Assembly (NCBI GenBank): GCA_020466095.1
Contig: CM035807.1
Span: forward strand, 112,532,286 to 112,596,285
DNA: 64,000 nt
Direction: 5' to 3'
DNA from: Chlorops oryzae
Lineage: Eukaryota; Arthropoda; Insecta; Diptera; Chloropidae
Part shown: positions 37,107 to 48,590 of the stretch, in pieces
Layout: each line of letters begins with the position of its first letter
Position numbering within the stretch: the stretch's first letter is position 1
The notes under the pieces: model-generated
What the model was told of the DNA's origin: nothing
Databases searched by the model: none
What the model saw: the letters and a program-made list of their open reading frames with translations, nothing else
Program-made: the position numbers and the translations under genes

Positions 37107-38475
37107 TTACCATTGTGAGCGGAGGTTCCCATTATTGGTTTGAATGTAGCTATAGGCTCCAAGAGTGCCAGTTGTATCCAAGAGTGGTGAATGGACGACA
37201 CGAGCTTGTACCGTTGCGCTGGCTGGATTGGCTAAGAGCAAAGCGGGATGGCCAATTGCCAATCGATTGGCAAGAAGTCCTGATCTAGCTAGCAATGCTG
37301 TTGGATGTGCGACAACGGCTGCTTGCAACGTATGTCCAGCGAGTGTGGATGCCTGTGCACCACGTGCCCGTAGGATCTGTTGTTGGCTGCGCTGGACCGC
37401 TTGTGCTTGCTGACGCAAGAGCTGTTGCGATTGTTCCATCAATTGTTGCTGTTGAGCTCGTGCCTGAGATTCGGCTTGGACTTTCGGCCTGCAATTCGGT
37501 TTGCCGCTGAGCCTGTGCCATGGCCTGCAATTGTGCCTCGGCATTTGCCTGCGATTGAGCGTTCACTGCCTGAGCCTGCAAATCAGCCGTGCTTTGAGCT
37601 TGGCTTTGCTGCTGTTGTGCTTCGATGCTATTGTAGCGGGTGGACGCGGATGTGGCTGCGGCCAGAGCCGTTGTCGGGTATCGTGGAACAGTGTATAAGC
37701 TTTGCTTGGAGACAACGGCATTGAAGCCATTCGCATCGTCGGCGGAATATTCGACTACACGTCGTGTGCCATCGGGATCGACAACGGAATACTTTGGGAT
37801 TTTTATAAAAATAATAAATTAAAATAAATTAAAATAAAATAAATTAAAATAAAACAAAATAAAATGTATTAAAATAGCTCACCTGTCCCAAAACCACGTC
37901 GCCATTGCGTTGCTCCTCCTGTTGCTTAACATCGCCGGTTAGGGCATCCTGAACGTTATAGGCAAAGCTGTACTGCGGATGACTGTCGTAGGCTTCCGCT
38001 GTTAGTCCCGTTCCATAATTATTTCCGCTTTCCAACGAAGCCGACCCGGTGCCTTGCAGCAATAAGTCGTAAGGATTTAGATGGTGTAGCGTCGCGAAAA
38101 CATTGCCTGCCAACAGGCTGATGCATGCAATAAAATATAACTAAAGGCAAACAGGGCAAAAAAATTCATGAATAATTTTAAGAGGATTGTTTGTTTTTTT
38201 TTTGGGTAAATTTCTACAAGGATGTAAAGTGTCCCAGTTCGGAGCATATACATTTATTTTTAAATATTTAATAAATGAAAGTGAAGAACTCCAATGTCAT
38301 TTATTCAATGGCTTCAACATAAATGGAGCTGCTTGCTTTTCAGAGAAATATTTTTCCAAAAGAACAAATACTCAGTGCTTCTTGGAAAATGTCTTTTTTT
38401 TTTTGGATTGCCTTTGCTTCGTTTGCTCGGAAATTATTCTTTTGGCTTCTCCTTGTGATGACTTACCCGTTTCAT
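37107..38475 (-). CDS. RR-2 cuticular protein with Gln/Ala-rich C-terminus, one frameshift
   Basis: Exons 38475-38467 (ATGAAACGG|gtaagt, three codons), 38140-37883 (acceptor cctttag, 86 codons) and 37791-37107. Splicing gives the signal peptide [19 protein letters not shown], a classic arrangement where a tiny first exon precedes the signal sequence in insect cuticle genes. Residues about 60-120 form the Rebers-Riddiford RR-2 chitin-binding domain: [55 protein letters not shown]. The rest is Gln/Ala-rich low complexity. A secreted structural protein of hard exocuticle is expected. One A too many near 37485-37490 breaks the frame between QRQTELQAE and [10 protein letters not shown]. Stop at 37107. 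Confidence 0.93.
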
Positions 38476-38723
38476 TTTTCTCCGAATGGAATTTGTTGTT
38501 ATTATTTTTTTAATTTTCTTTTATCCTTTTGAGTCCTTAACACTTGCGTCGACGAGGTGTTAAAGATTTATTTGTTCTTTTTTTTGTGCTCGAAATTTCC
38601 TGGAAAAAATTTTACTTTCAGCTTGCAGAAGATTTTTATCACAGCTTAATGCAATTTGGATGACACGAACTGCCAAGAAGTAAGCTATGACCAATAATGA
38701 TACTTCTGAGGGCTGCTGCTCAA

Positions 38724-38731
38724 TTTATATA
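38724..38731 (-). promoter_or_regulatory. TATA box of the cuticle gene
   Basis: TATATAAA on the minus strand, followed about 25-30 bases downstream by gtatcatta (initiator-like TCATT), about 220 bases before the start codon. Cuticle genes usually have TATA promoters. Confidence 0.55.
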
Positions 38732-38739
38732 TGATTTCA

Positions 38740-40395
38740 TAGAATTATTTTTTCAACATCATTCCTTTTGTGTCGTTGTACGTTGTGCAAGAAATTAGCT
38801 TTCGATTTTGTTGGTCTAAAGTTTCAAATAACCTTATAACACTTTTGAGCAAGACGAATGCAACAACGAAATCCAAGCATCCAAATTCAATGAGTACGAA
38901 TTCACTTCAGAGAAGAATGACTCTTGCAGATATTCTTCTTTTTTCTGTTTCTGTTTCTTTTTCTTCATCTTTTTCTATATAAAAAAAAAATATGTCGTTA
39001 TAAGCTAGCTTATCGCTGATATGCTTAACTCCATGGCCGCCACTTGCTGCCAAACGACCGTACTTAAATATTGTAATTCACACCATGTGGTGACCGGAAA
39101 TCAGAAGCGCATCTATCTATCTATAGTATACTTATCTATAAGTATATTGTGCGCGCTTGGTCCAAGCTTAAATGGGGCGTTGCATGGACGACAGTGTAGT
39201 GTCGTTGAATCTTGTTTCGTCATGCTACCTGCTCTCGCATATTCGATTGCGCTTCGCTTGTTTGCCCATTTGTCGCATTGAACTCATGCGATTTAGTATA
39301 CATAGGTGGGTGGGTGGGTACTCAGAGCAGCTTTGAAGTTTCATCTCGAATTTCATAAATGTCAAAATCCTCTTGGATGTGGCCGAAAGAGCTCAGCCGC
39401 ACACATGAAAATTGCTGGCTTAACTTTATGGACTTGAGTGAGCATGGAGTGCATTGTGTCAGAGTCTCTTTTATCGAAGGGATTGGAAGTAGTTGGCCGA
39501 ATGAAGTTGATGCGCTCTTGTTAAGTGATATTGTAGAGCATTATTGGAAATGCTTGGATGCACACCTTTTGATATGCGTTATGGTGGACACTAGGTCACA
39601 GACATGATGTGTGGCTGTAGAGGTTGCATGATTTCGAAAATTTATGAAGTAATATTTTAGCTGCATACCGTAATTTGTTTGGTGTCATATAATATATCTT
39701 AATAACACAGTGCGACACGATTTTGTAAACAAAAATTTGATGACTGTTTTTGAAAGTGCTCGGTGAGTATAACAACGCCTCATACTCAGTTTTGTCAAGT
39801 CACCTCTACTTTTTTTTTAAATAGACTTTTAAAAGTGGGGCCGAGAATTAAGTTACTCACTTTCTTATGGGTATATCTTGTAATCCGTTCAATATTTTAA
39901 TTTCTTTCTATCACAATTTATAGCTCTGAACTCATTTTAAATAGTTTTAGTACAAACCGACCCGAAAAACTCTATCTAGTAGGTGGAAATTGCAAAAATT
40001 CCTAAAATTTCACGTCTTTTTTTTATCATATTTTATTTTGTATGGCCTATAGCTCCCAAGGCAATTACAATTTTTTCAAAATTTTTTGATGCAAATATAG
40101 AAAGAATATAACTAAACAACTTCTTCATATGCACAAACTAAATCCGAGCACTACTTGATACCGTTTTGCCGGTGCGAAGTTGAACAATTTTTACCAAAAA
40201 TCGGAAGAAAAAACGCAAAATCTTCCTTTCCGAATCTTTCTTCCGAAATTTTTCAATCCAAAGCAAATGGTTCAGAACCGTGAAAAGAATTTCTAATCAG
40301 TGTGTTTCATTTTTTTTTTTCATCTCTGAATAGAAAAAGACCGAATGATATTTTTGAATCCTTTTGATTCTTTCCCAAAATCCCTTTTGTTTCTA
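38740..40395. other. intergenic, with a short ATCT microsatellite
   Basis: ATCT repeats at 39106-39120; ggtgggtgggtgg at about 39305. No gene recognised. ORFs at 39021-39281 and 39359-39607 have no family features. Confidence 0.45.
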
Positions 40396-40895
40396 AAGCC
40401 CAAAATCCAATATTGCGAGAGCCCGATGCGAGAGTGCGCGACGTCACGAAAATGTTTTGCGTGTCGCATTTCAATCTCCAATGAGAGTTTTTGCGTCACA
40501 ATAATTTCGTCAGAATGATATTGACAATCCAATTATTCGCTAAAATTTTAATTCATTAAATTTATGTTCAAAATTTTTAAAATTTTAAAAATTTCAAAAT
40601 GAACCAAAGCTCGCGAAATATTCTAAAAGCTCTTTTATCACGGAACAGTGAAACAGTTTTTGTTTTATTAGTTTAAATCGAGTACCCAATAGCGAGTACT
40701 CAAAAAATAGCTACATCATTAATCTGTCAAACTGCCTCGCAACGAGAAATATTCAATTTTTCAAAATTTTCTCGCTACGAGGTCTCGCAGTGCGATACAT
40801 TGGAGCTTGCGCCATGTGATTGAATGTATTGAAATTTGTGTGCGTCTCGTCTCGCGCTCTCGCATCGGGCTCTCGCAATGTTGGATTTTGGGCTT
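40396..40895. mobile_element. 500-bp inverted-repeat element, full copy
   Basis: Left end aagcccaaaatccaatattg, cgagagcccgatgcgagag; right end is its complement (ctctcgcatcgggctctcgc, ttggattttgggctt), about 40 bp. Internal palindrome around cctcgcaacgag / ctcgctacgagg. Copy 1 (34915-35211) lacks the left end. Confidence 0.8.
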
Positions 40896-42784
40896 AACTT
40901 TTTTGTACGTCTTCGAAAATCTATTTCAGAAATTTTCTTTAAAAAAAAACAAAATAAAAAGAAAATGTTTTTCTGAACGTGACCTTAAGCCAGAACAAGA
41001 TGTGAACACGTATGAATTTCGAATAAAGTTTAATTGCAAAATATCCTTCTCCTGAAGAAAATATTTTCATCATTACGAATAATCTCATCAAATTTCACAA
41101 TAAATAGAAATACTCTTCATCTGGTCAGATAGCTGTCGTAAGAACAATTTTTCTAATGGTCCATTATCATGACCTATTTCAATTTCATTTCAAAACGAAA
41201 AATCCAATCAAATAAAGTGAACAAATGGCCTTAATTTAATGACGATTAAAAGCCCAAGACTTTATGACATTACTTTAAAAGTCCTCCGGAGATGTGATGT
41301 GATGCGATTGGAAACTCCTTGCTGGTCAAACTGTTCATGTGGATGCGAGAATTACTGCTGTTAGCTTTAGTTTTCCATTAACAGTAGTCCACTTCACTTT
41401 TATCCTATTTTATTATTCATCACTGAATCCATAAAAAAAAGGACGGTGCTTTAATTCAATCAAGAAATATAGCGAAGCATCCTCCCGGTGGGATATTCAA
41501 AGCAGGTATGAATAGAGAAATGATATGTGCAATTAGAAAAATGGCGCCAGTGACGTCAAAAAAAGCAATTTTTTAAGTGAACTCTGCGAGAGTGTGGACA
41601 CAAAGCAGACATACATCGTTGTAATATGAATATTTATGTGTGTATGTGTGTAAAAGGATGTTTTTCATATGGTGGAAAAATTCAAAAGCATTGAAGCAAA
41701 GAATCGAATTTCTGGAAAAACAATCAAAATTTTTTGCAAACAATAAAAAAAAGAACGCTTAGAGCGATGGCTGATTTTTTTTTGGAGCGGTCACAAGCGA
41801 CGATTTTAATGAAGCGGGGGGATCAAAGAAAGGTTAATATTTTTTGGGGATAAAGGATTCTCATGTCACTCGATGTTCTTGATAGGTCCTTCTTTTTAAT
41901 TACAGATAGCTTTTGTAGCTGTTATAGTCAAATTGCCATTTTATTTGCCCGTTTGTTTCTCCTTCAATAAAAGGTATTCTACTCATCCGCTTGGGTTATT
42001 CCTTTTATTTATTTATTTTTGTTTCAAAATATTTAGATGGCATCTCCGGTTTTGATATGAATGAGAGACAACAATAATCTCATCTAAATTGGGTGATAAT
42101 TGTTTTGGGTTTGTTATTTATTTATTTGTTTTTTTTTTTTATTTTATTTTTGAATGCTTGAAATTTTGAAAAATTGAAATAAAATTCATTGAAAGAGAAT
42201 TTTGCTTCCGCGAGGGAAGCAAAAGAAAATCCTGAAAGTGACGAGCTGACTAAACCGAAATTCACTCATCTGGAAAATGAAGGAAATCCAAGCGTGAAAT
42301 TACGAAACATTAAGAACATTTTCATAAAATAATGGCGAAAAAGTTTGACAATAAATCTAATTCGAAGAGACACGGTTACAACAAAATGAAGGAAGGGTTA
42401 GGTTTGATGGATTGATTGATTAAGTGGAAGGCACTCTAATTGAGAATGTATAAACGTTTGAAGACGAAAGACGAGATGGAAAATGAAACACAATGGCTAA
42501 TAAAATGGCTGTAAAGGATTTCAGATTTCGCAGATTTTCGATTTCTCTCACAATCAGTTTATAATATTTTGAGTAATCATTATTTTTATTACAAAAAAAT
42601 GTTAATTGTTGTTAAGCCTTTTACAGCCCCACAGCCTGAAAGATCCATTGTTGAGTCCATGTTCCCTGTGAGTAGATTGAGCGCAGTGGCGTGTCCAGAG
42701 AAAGAGTGCTTTGATAGTGCTTATATTTTCCACAGTGGTATATTGAAGAATTATAAGATATTAACCCAAAAAAATTTGGTGGGG
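40896..42784. other. intergenic, nothing recognised
   Basis: AT-rich. An isolated tgacgtca palindrome near 41550. No gene or repeat pair found. Confidence 0.45.
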
Positions 42785-42790
42785 TGCAAG

Positions 42791-43675
42791 AGGAAGTTTA
42801 GAGAGTTAGGGTCCAAAAACCAAAAAAATCCGAAAAATGTATGGCAACCGATTTGGATGAAAATTTATATATAGAATAAGTGAAAAATTCCAAGAATTTT
42901 AGCACTAAAATTTTTTTAAAAAACTGGTCCAGTTTGGAACTAGACCAAAACTAGACTAGTTGTAATCCGTTTCTTGAAAAAATTTGGACGCCAAATTCTA
43001 AAAATTTAAGCACTAAGTAATTTAAAAAAACTGGTCTTTTTTGGACCAGTTCGGAACTAGACCAAAACTAGACTAGTTGTAATGCGTTTCTTGAAAAAAT
43101 TTGGACGCCAAATTCTAAAAATTTAAGCACTAAGTAATTTAAAAAAACTGGTCTCTTTTTGGACCAGTTCGGAACTAGACCAAAACTAGACTAGTTGTAA
43201 TCCGTTTCTTGAAAAAATTTTGAGGCCAAATTCTAAGAATTTAAGCACTAAATCAATTTAAAAAAACTGGTCCTTTTTGGACCAGTTTGGAACTAGACCA
43301 AATCTAGACTAGTTGTAATCCGTTTCTTGAAAAAATTTGGAGCCAAATTCTAAGAATTTAAGCACTAAATCTTTTTTAAAAAACTGGTCCTTTTTGGACC
43401 AGTTTGGAACTAGACCAAAACTAGACTAGTTGTAATCCGTTTCTTGAAAAAATTTGGAGGCCAAATTCTTAAAATTTAAGCATTAAATCTTTTTTAAACA
43501 ACTGGTCCTTTTTGGACCAGTTTGGAACTAGACCAAATCTAGACTAGTTGTAATCCGTTTCTTCAAAAAATTTGGACGCCACTTACTCTATATATCAATT
43601 TTCATCCAAATCGGACGCCATGAATTTTTCGGATTTTTTTTTTTGGTTTTTGGTCCATAACTCTCTAAACTTCCT
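42791..43675. mobile_element. foldback-type element: inverted ends around six 118-bp tandem units
   Basis: Left end (42791-42880) and right end (43580-43675) are inverted copies: gaagtttagagagtta, ggtccaaaaaccaaaaaaat, ccgatttggatgaaaat. Between them six units of about 118 bp each carry an inner hairpin (actggtcctttttggaccag), then ggaactagaccaaa, actagactagttgtaat and ccgtttcttgaaaaaattt. No ORF. Non-autonomous, family unknown. Confidence 0.8.
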
Positions 43676-43903
43676 ATAGTTTTTTCTGCTAAAGTCTAAA
43701 GTGGCTTCTGCCCTGATAAATAGTCTTCACACTTATGTGCGTTTTGCTCATTTCCGCCCAATTTCTGATTAGGTTTTTCACTGCGGCTATTATTATCCCC
43801 TCAGAAAGGTTCTGGTCCAATAAGGTGGCCCTATGAGGTCAAGCTGAAACCATTTATTCAATGAATGGTATAATCCCTTTCCTTGAGTAGCCTAGATTAA
43901 GTT

Positions 43904-44058
43904 TCTGTGGCTGCCACCATGAAGGTTGACACACTTAGGCCTCATGGGGCCTTTGTGATACCACGAAAAATGCAAAAACCAAAGAGAAAAACAGAAAAAC
44001 ATCCACGACCTGAGCTCGGACTCGAACCCAGGGCATTGGCATCTCAGCCAACTACGGA
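43904..44058 (-). mobile_element. tRNA-derived SINE, copy 1
   Basis: On the minus strand it starts ccgtagttggctgagatgcc (A-box) and has gggttcgagtcc (B-box), the split RNA polymerase III promoter of tRNA genes. The body has tggtatcacaaaggcc, and it ends atggtggcagccacag. Copy 2 at 51096-51247 shares the A-box, the tRNA-unrelated body and the end. Confidence 0.8.
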
Positions 44059-44875
44059 GTAATTTGTTAATAATTTCAACAAAAAAAAAAAAAGGAAATC
44101 CTATATTTGTGCAAAATTCAAAAAAAAATTTCTTTTTTTCCAAAAATACTTAAAGTATTCTTTTCCAAAGTTATATTTCTTCAACCACAAACATAATTCG
44201 GGGGTGATCAGAAATCATCAAAATGTTATAAAGCAAATTTGAAAAAGCCATTCGGAATACAAAGCAATTTTATTTCCGATTCGAGGAAATCATTTTGTTA
44301 CAAGTTATGATGGTCTTAAAAAAAACTTTGCCACAATTTTAACGATTTGAAGCGAAGCTTTTCTCTCGAATGTCATCACAATCGAAGCGTCAAATTTGAT
44401 TTGAAAAGAAACGAAAAAAACGCAGAGAAAAAAAAAGAAACTGAAAAAAGGCAGTAAATTATTTGTTATAAAACGCTTACGGCTCATAGCTCAAGCCAAG
44501 TTCGTACAAGAAACTTTAAATGCCAACATTACGAACATAAAAACTTTTTAACATCCTTTTATTTTCACTTGAAGAAGTCGAACTTTGATGCGTTTTGCTG
44601 ATTGCTCCGAGGAGATTGTTCCTAACAATAAAGAAAAAATAATGTGGAAATAAATTATGCTGGAAATTTAGTTTGTTGACCAAAATATTGCACAAAAAAA
44701 TAAACTTATAAAAAAAAATATATTCCATTTTATCACATTTGATTCTCAAGATGGAAAAGGATTTAACTAGCCCTTAAAAGCCCTTTCTAAATGTTTCTTA
44801 ATCCGCGTTTTTTTTTTTTTGATTTTTCTGTTTTCATAAGAAGAACTGAGGAACATTGGGTTGCAGAGAAGTACT
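44059..44875. other. intergenic, nothing recognised
   Basis: AT-rich; no feature. Confidence 0.45.
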
Positions 44876-45355
44876 TACCCTGTAGGAATTTGAACAAGTG
44901 TCGTACTAGTACTTTACTAGTGCAAAAGCCACCAGTACTAGTTCTTTTCTATACCCCTGTCCATATAAAATTCTGTCGAAAATCAGTATAACATCTGTAC
45001 AGGAAAGCACTAGTACAGTATGCACCAGAATTATTCTAGTACTTTTCGATCCAATTGGGTAAATTTGTACCAGTTAAATACTAGTAACGTTTACGGGAAA
45101 AAGGTCGTTGATTTTTTTTTCAGTACATAATGGAAATAAATATTTATAATTATAAATTTTTATTATAATAAAAGAAAACCATTCGGTTGTGTATTTATTA
45201 TCAATTTATAACGCCTCAATGAATGAACGCAATTATTCCACTGATCACTAGTATAGTTATGGTGCCAACTTACCCAAACATTGCACTAGTTATTTTAGTA
45301 CTGGTAAAATTACTAGTTCTTTTAGGCAAATTGCTTAACAGCTTTCTACAGGGTA
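44876..45355. mobile_element. 480-bp inverted-repeat element rich in actagt
   Basis: Ends taccctgtaggaa and tttctacagggta; a TA at each border fits mariner-type insertion. The interior repeats actagtac many times on both strands. No ORF. Confidence 0.55.
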
Positions 45356-45589
45356 CTTACAAATTACGGAAGTGAGGTGATATGTTAAGGGAGGCACCAT
45401 TATACGACTGTGAATGGGAGGCAAAATTGATGGGATGTTATGTAGGTCGATAGGATCTTATTGAAAGGTGTTGGAGTGTTTAAAAATAATACTTTAAACG
45501 TTTTTTTTTTTAATTTTTTAAAAATTAATTTTTTTGGCTCAGAGTCTTTAACCTAGTTTAAAATGCTTGAAGGTTTAAACTCTCAAATG

Positions 45590-45790
45590 ATTGTCTTCAG
45601 GAGAATTCAAGCCAGTTAAACTGGCATGAAGACTAAAAGAATATATTCCAAAAATTTAGCTTTCAAAGCTATTAAACCGAGTGGAAGACTTCGAACCTTA
45701 ATGTTCAGTATATCAAGTATTGCGTTCAAATTTCATGGAAATTGTGCTAAAACTAACGAAGTTAAAGTGATTCCAAGCGAACGGCTCACA
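45590..45790 (+). repeat. dispersed repeat, partner at 62395-62515
   Basis: gttaaactggcatgaagact followed by aaaagaatatattcc occurs inverted near 62470-62512 with one or two changes. Nothing else is known of the family. Confidence 0.5.
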
Positions 45791-46058
45791 TGCTGCATTT
45801 TCGAGAAAAAAAATTTTTAAACCGATTTTGTGGAAAATTGAATTTTCGAAGTTGGTGAACACAATGCCGCAGAATCAATTCCTACATATAGTTCAACAGG
45901 TACGAAAGAAGATTCTTTTCAAAACTTTTTCCTTTTTTAAAATAACAAATTAGACACAATTTTTTGTAAACAACAATCGCGATTGTGACTTCTGAATACT
46001 GCAAAAAAGAAGAAGAAAAAAAATAAATAAAAAACTCGTTGTAAATATCCTTTCAGAT

Positions 46059-46180
46059 TAAGGTTAAGTTAGGTTAGGTTAGGTTAGGTTAGGTTGGGTA
46101 AGGTTAGGTTAGGTAAGGTTAGGTAAGGTAAGCTAAGGTTAGGTTAGGTTAGGTTAGGTTAGGTAAGGTTAGGTTAGGTT
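46059..46180 (+). repeat. AGGTT (TTAGG) pentanucleotide array, left part of a SINE tail
   Basis: About 24 units, slightly degenerate. It continues at 51012-51095 on the other side of the copia element, which interrupts it. Confidence 0.85.
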
Positions 46181-46407
46181 TGTTGAAAATCATTGTTTTA
46201 ACTAAGCAACCCAAACGTCCTTCCACATTATTGTTCGAGCTTCGAACTGAGCAACCCAAGTATACGTATTTTCCTAGAAACTAAAGTTTTCTTTTTGTGT
46301 CATTTTTTCTTTAAACTTACTTGATTTTGATACTTTGAACGATACACACTAAATAAAACAAACTGCGTTAATTCTAAATAATTCTAAAAAAGGATTTTCA
46401 TTTAAGA
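46181..46407 (+). repeat. 5' LTR, 227 bp
   Basis: Begins tgttgaaaatcattgtttt and ends ggattttcatttaaga, same as the 3' LTR at 50785-51011. Length fixed by comparison and by the primer-binding site that follows. Confidence 0.92.
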
Positions 46408-46421
46408 GGTTATGGGCACAG
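46408..46421 (+). other. primer-binding site, ggttatgggcacag
   Basis: Directly follows the LTR and matches, with a change, the initiator tRNA-Met internal site ggttatgggcccag used by copia elements. Confidence 0.8.
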
Positions 46422-46478
46422 TCCTCGTTTGTTTTTTCTAGTAAGGAGTATTTTTAAAAAAGTTTTGAAATCATAGCC

Positions 46479-48590
46479 ATGAGTGGGCTTTACCAAATAG
46501 ACAAGTTGGACAGCGAGAATTATGACACCTGGCATGTGCAGATGAAAGGCGTGCTAGTCCACTCGGACTTGTGGAGCGTCCTGATTGCGAAAAGGAATGA
46601 GGTTCCAGCGGAACAAGAAGCCAAATGGATTGCTGATGATGCTAAGGCATTGGCCACATTAACGTTGTGTGTCAAAACTGCACAACTGGGCAATTTAAAA
46701 AATTGCGAGACGGCAGCTGAAGCTTGGAAGAAGCTTCAGGACATTCATAAACCAAGTGGTCCTGTACGCAAAGTTTCGCTTTACAAAAAACTCTTGAATA
46801 TGCGGATGAAGGACGGCGAGTGCGTACGTGAGTATCTAAGCGATTTTACATCAGCCGTGGATAAAATCGCAGAGATTGGAATCAATCTAGTTGATGAACT
46901 GGTGGTGATCATATTGATGTCGAGTTTGCCGAAAGAGTATGAGAACTTTGTTGTGGCCATTGAGTCAAGGGACACTCTACCGTCGCTTGACACGTTTAAA
47001 ATCAAGCTCATGGAAGAGGGAGATCGTCGCAAAGCGTCGAAGGAATCTGAGGAAAGTAATATGCAGCAAGCATTTATGGCGAAAAGCAACCACAAGATGA
47101 GTGGAAACTTCGGCGAAAAGAAAACTGGAGGTAAACCTAACAAAAGGGGTGCGTGCTTCAAGTGCGGCAAATTTGGGCATTTTGCTGCAAAATGTAGGTC
47201 AAAAACGGATTCGTTGCAACATTCGCAGAAGTCTTTTTCTGTTATGACAGTTAAAGATCCAAAAATGTTGAATAGAAACACATGGATCCTGGACAGTGGT
47301 GCCACTTCGCATATGTGTTGCGATAAACAACTTTTCACAAAGTTAGAAGAGCACAAAGAGATCGTCCAACTCGCAAATGAAAACAAAGTAGAGACAAAAG
47401 GCATAGGTGAAGTAACGCTTTTAATTGGAAATGAACAAATTAAATTGCACAATACACTGTACGTTCCACAGTTGAAAGGAAACTTCATGTCGGTAGGAAA
47501 AATAGTGCAAAAAGGGGCTAAGGTGAATTTTACAAGTAATGGTGCAGAAGTTGTTCTAAATGAAAAGATCATTTTTAAAGCTAATGAAGATTGTGGGCTA
47601 TTTACTGCTCATTTGGCTACTAAAAAATGTTTTTCGGTGTCATATAATCCTGGTTTGGTTTGGCACGAGAGGTACGGGCACTTAAATTATCATGATTTGA
47701 AACTGCTCTTTCAAAAGGAAATGGTTCGTGGAATTGATAGGATTGATATTCCTAAAATCAAGTGCAAGACGTGTATGAAGTCAAAGATATGTTCTTTGCC
47801 GTATAGCCGCAGTGAAAACCGTGCTAAAGATTTATTAGAGTTAGTGCACACGGATGTATGTGGTCCATTTCAGAAGGCTTCACTAGCCGGGTCAAAGTAT
47901 TTTTTGCTTTTTATTGACGACTATTCACGCAGAGTGTTTATTTTATCAAAAGTAAGAATGAAGTTTTTGATAAATTTCTGATTTTTAAAAGGACAGTTGA
48001 ACGTCAAACCGGAAAGAGTATTAAATGCATTCGAAGTGACAATGGCGGCGAATTTTTAAACAAAAGATTTGAAGAATTGTTTACTGGGTGTGGCATTACA
48101 CGGCAACTGACAGTGCCGTACACACCACAACAAAATGGTGTTGCTGAACGTGCAAACCGCACTATTGTGGAGATGGCGCGAAGCATGCTTATACATTCCA
48201 ATCTTCCAGAGACATTATGGGCCGAGGCTGTAGCAACAGCGGTATACCTACGAAATCGTTCACCTACGAAGGCTGTAATGAATAAGACGCCATACGAAGT
48301 ATGGAATCAACGCAAACCTGATGTTAAACATTTGAAAGTCTTTGGATCTACTGCGGTTGCATTGAACAAGAACCAAAGTCAAAAGTTCCAGGCGAAGGGA
48401 AAAGAACTCAAGATGGTAGGATATTCCCTGACTGCCAAAGCTTATCGACTGTATGATCCCGAGAAGCGTCAAATTCTAGAACGGCGCGACGTGTTATTCG
48501 ATGAGAATGATCAGGGTGATGAGAATGAGTTTGAAAACCGAGATCGGATTGACTGCAGCGTCTTTATGGAAGCAAGTGCTAAAATCGATA
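46479..48590 (+). CDS. copia Gag-protease-integrase, one frameshift
   Basis: Starts at MSGLYQIDKLDSENYDTWHV. Gag (residues 1-220) ends with a CCHC knuckle, CFKCGKFGHFAAKC. Protease has WILDSGATSHMCC. GAG-pre-integrase has WHERYGHLNYHDL and CKTCMKSK; the integrase core has HTDVCGPF, FIDDYSRRVFI, then IRSDNGGEFL and YTPQQNGVAERANRT (D-D-E catalytic set). The frame breaks near 47950 and resumes in the next frame, probably one missing A. The coding sense ends where the inversion starts at 48590. Confidence 0.9.

Noticed and set aside
37165..37724. Plus-strand ORFs rich in Cys/Ala/Leu
   Set aside because: Shadows of the Gln/Ala-rich cuticle protein exon on the minus strand.
46059..46180. TTAGG array as an interstitial telomere
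   Set aside because: The array is the tail of a SINE body at 51096-51247 interrupted by copia; flies normally lack TTAGG telomeres, and no other subtelomeric sign is present.
46781..47572. 263-codon minus-strand ORF
   Set aside because: Antisense shadow of copia gag-protease, which has clear CCHC and DSG motifs on the plus strand.
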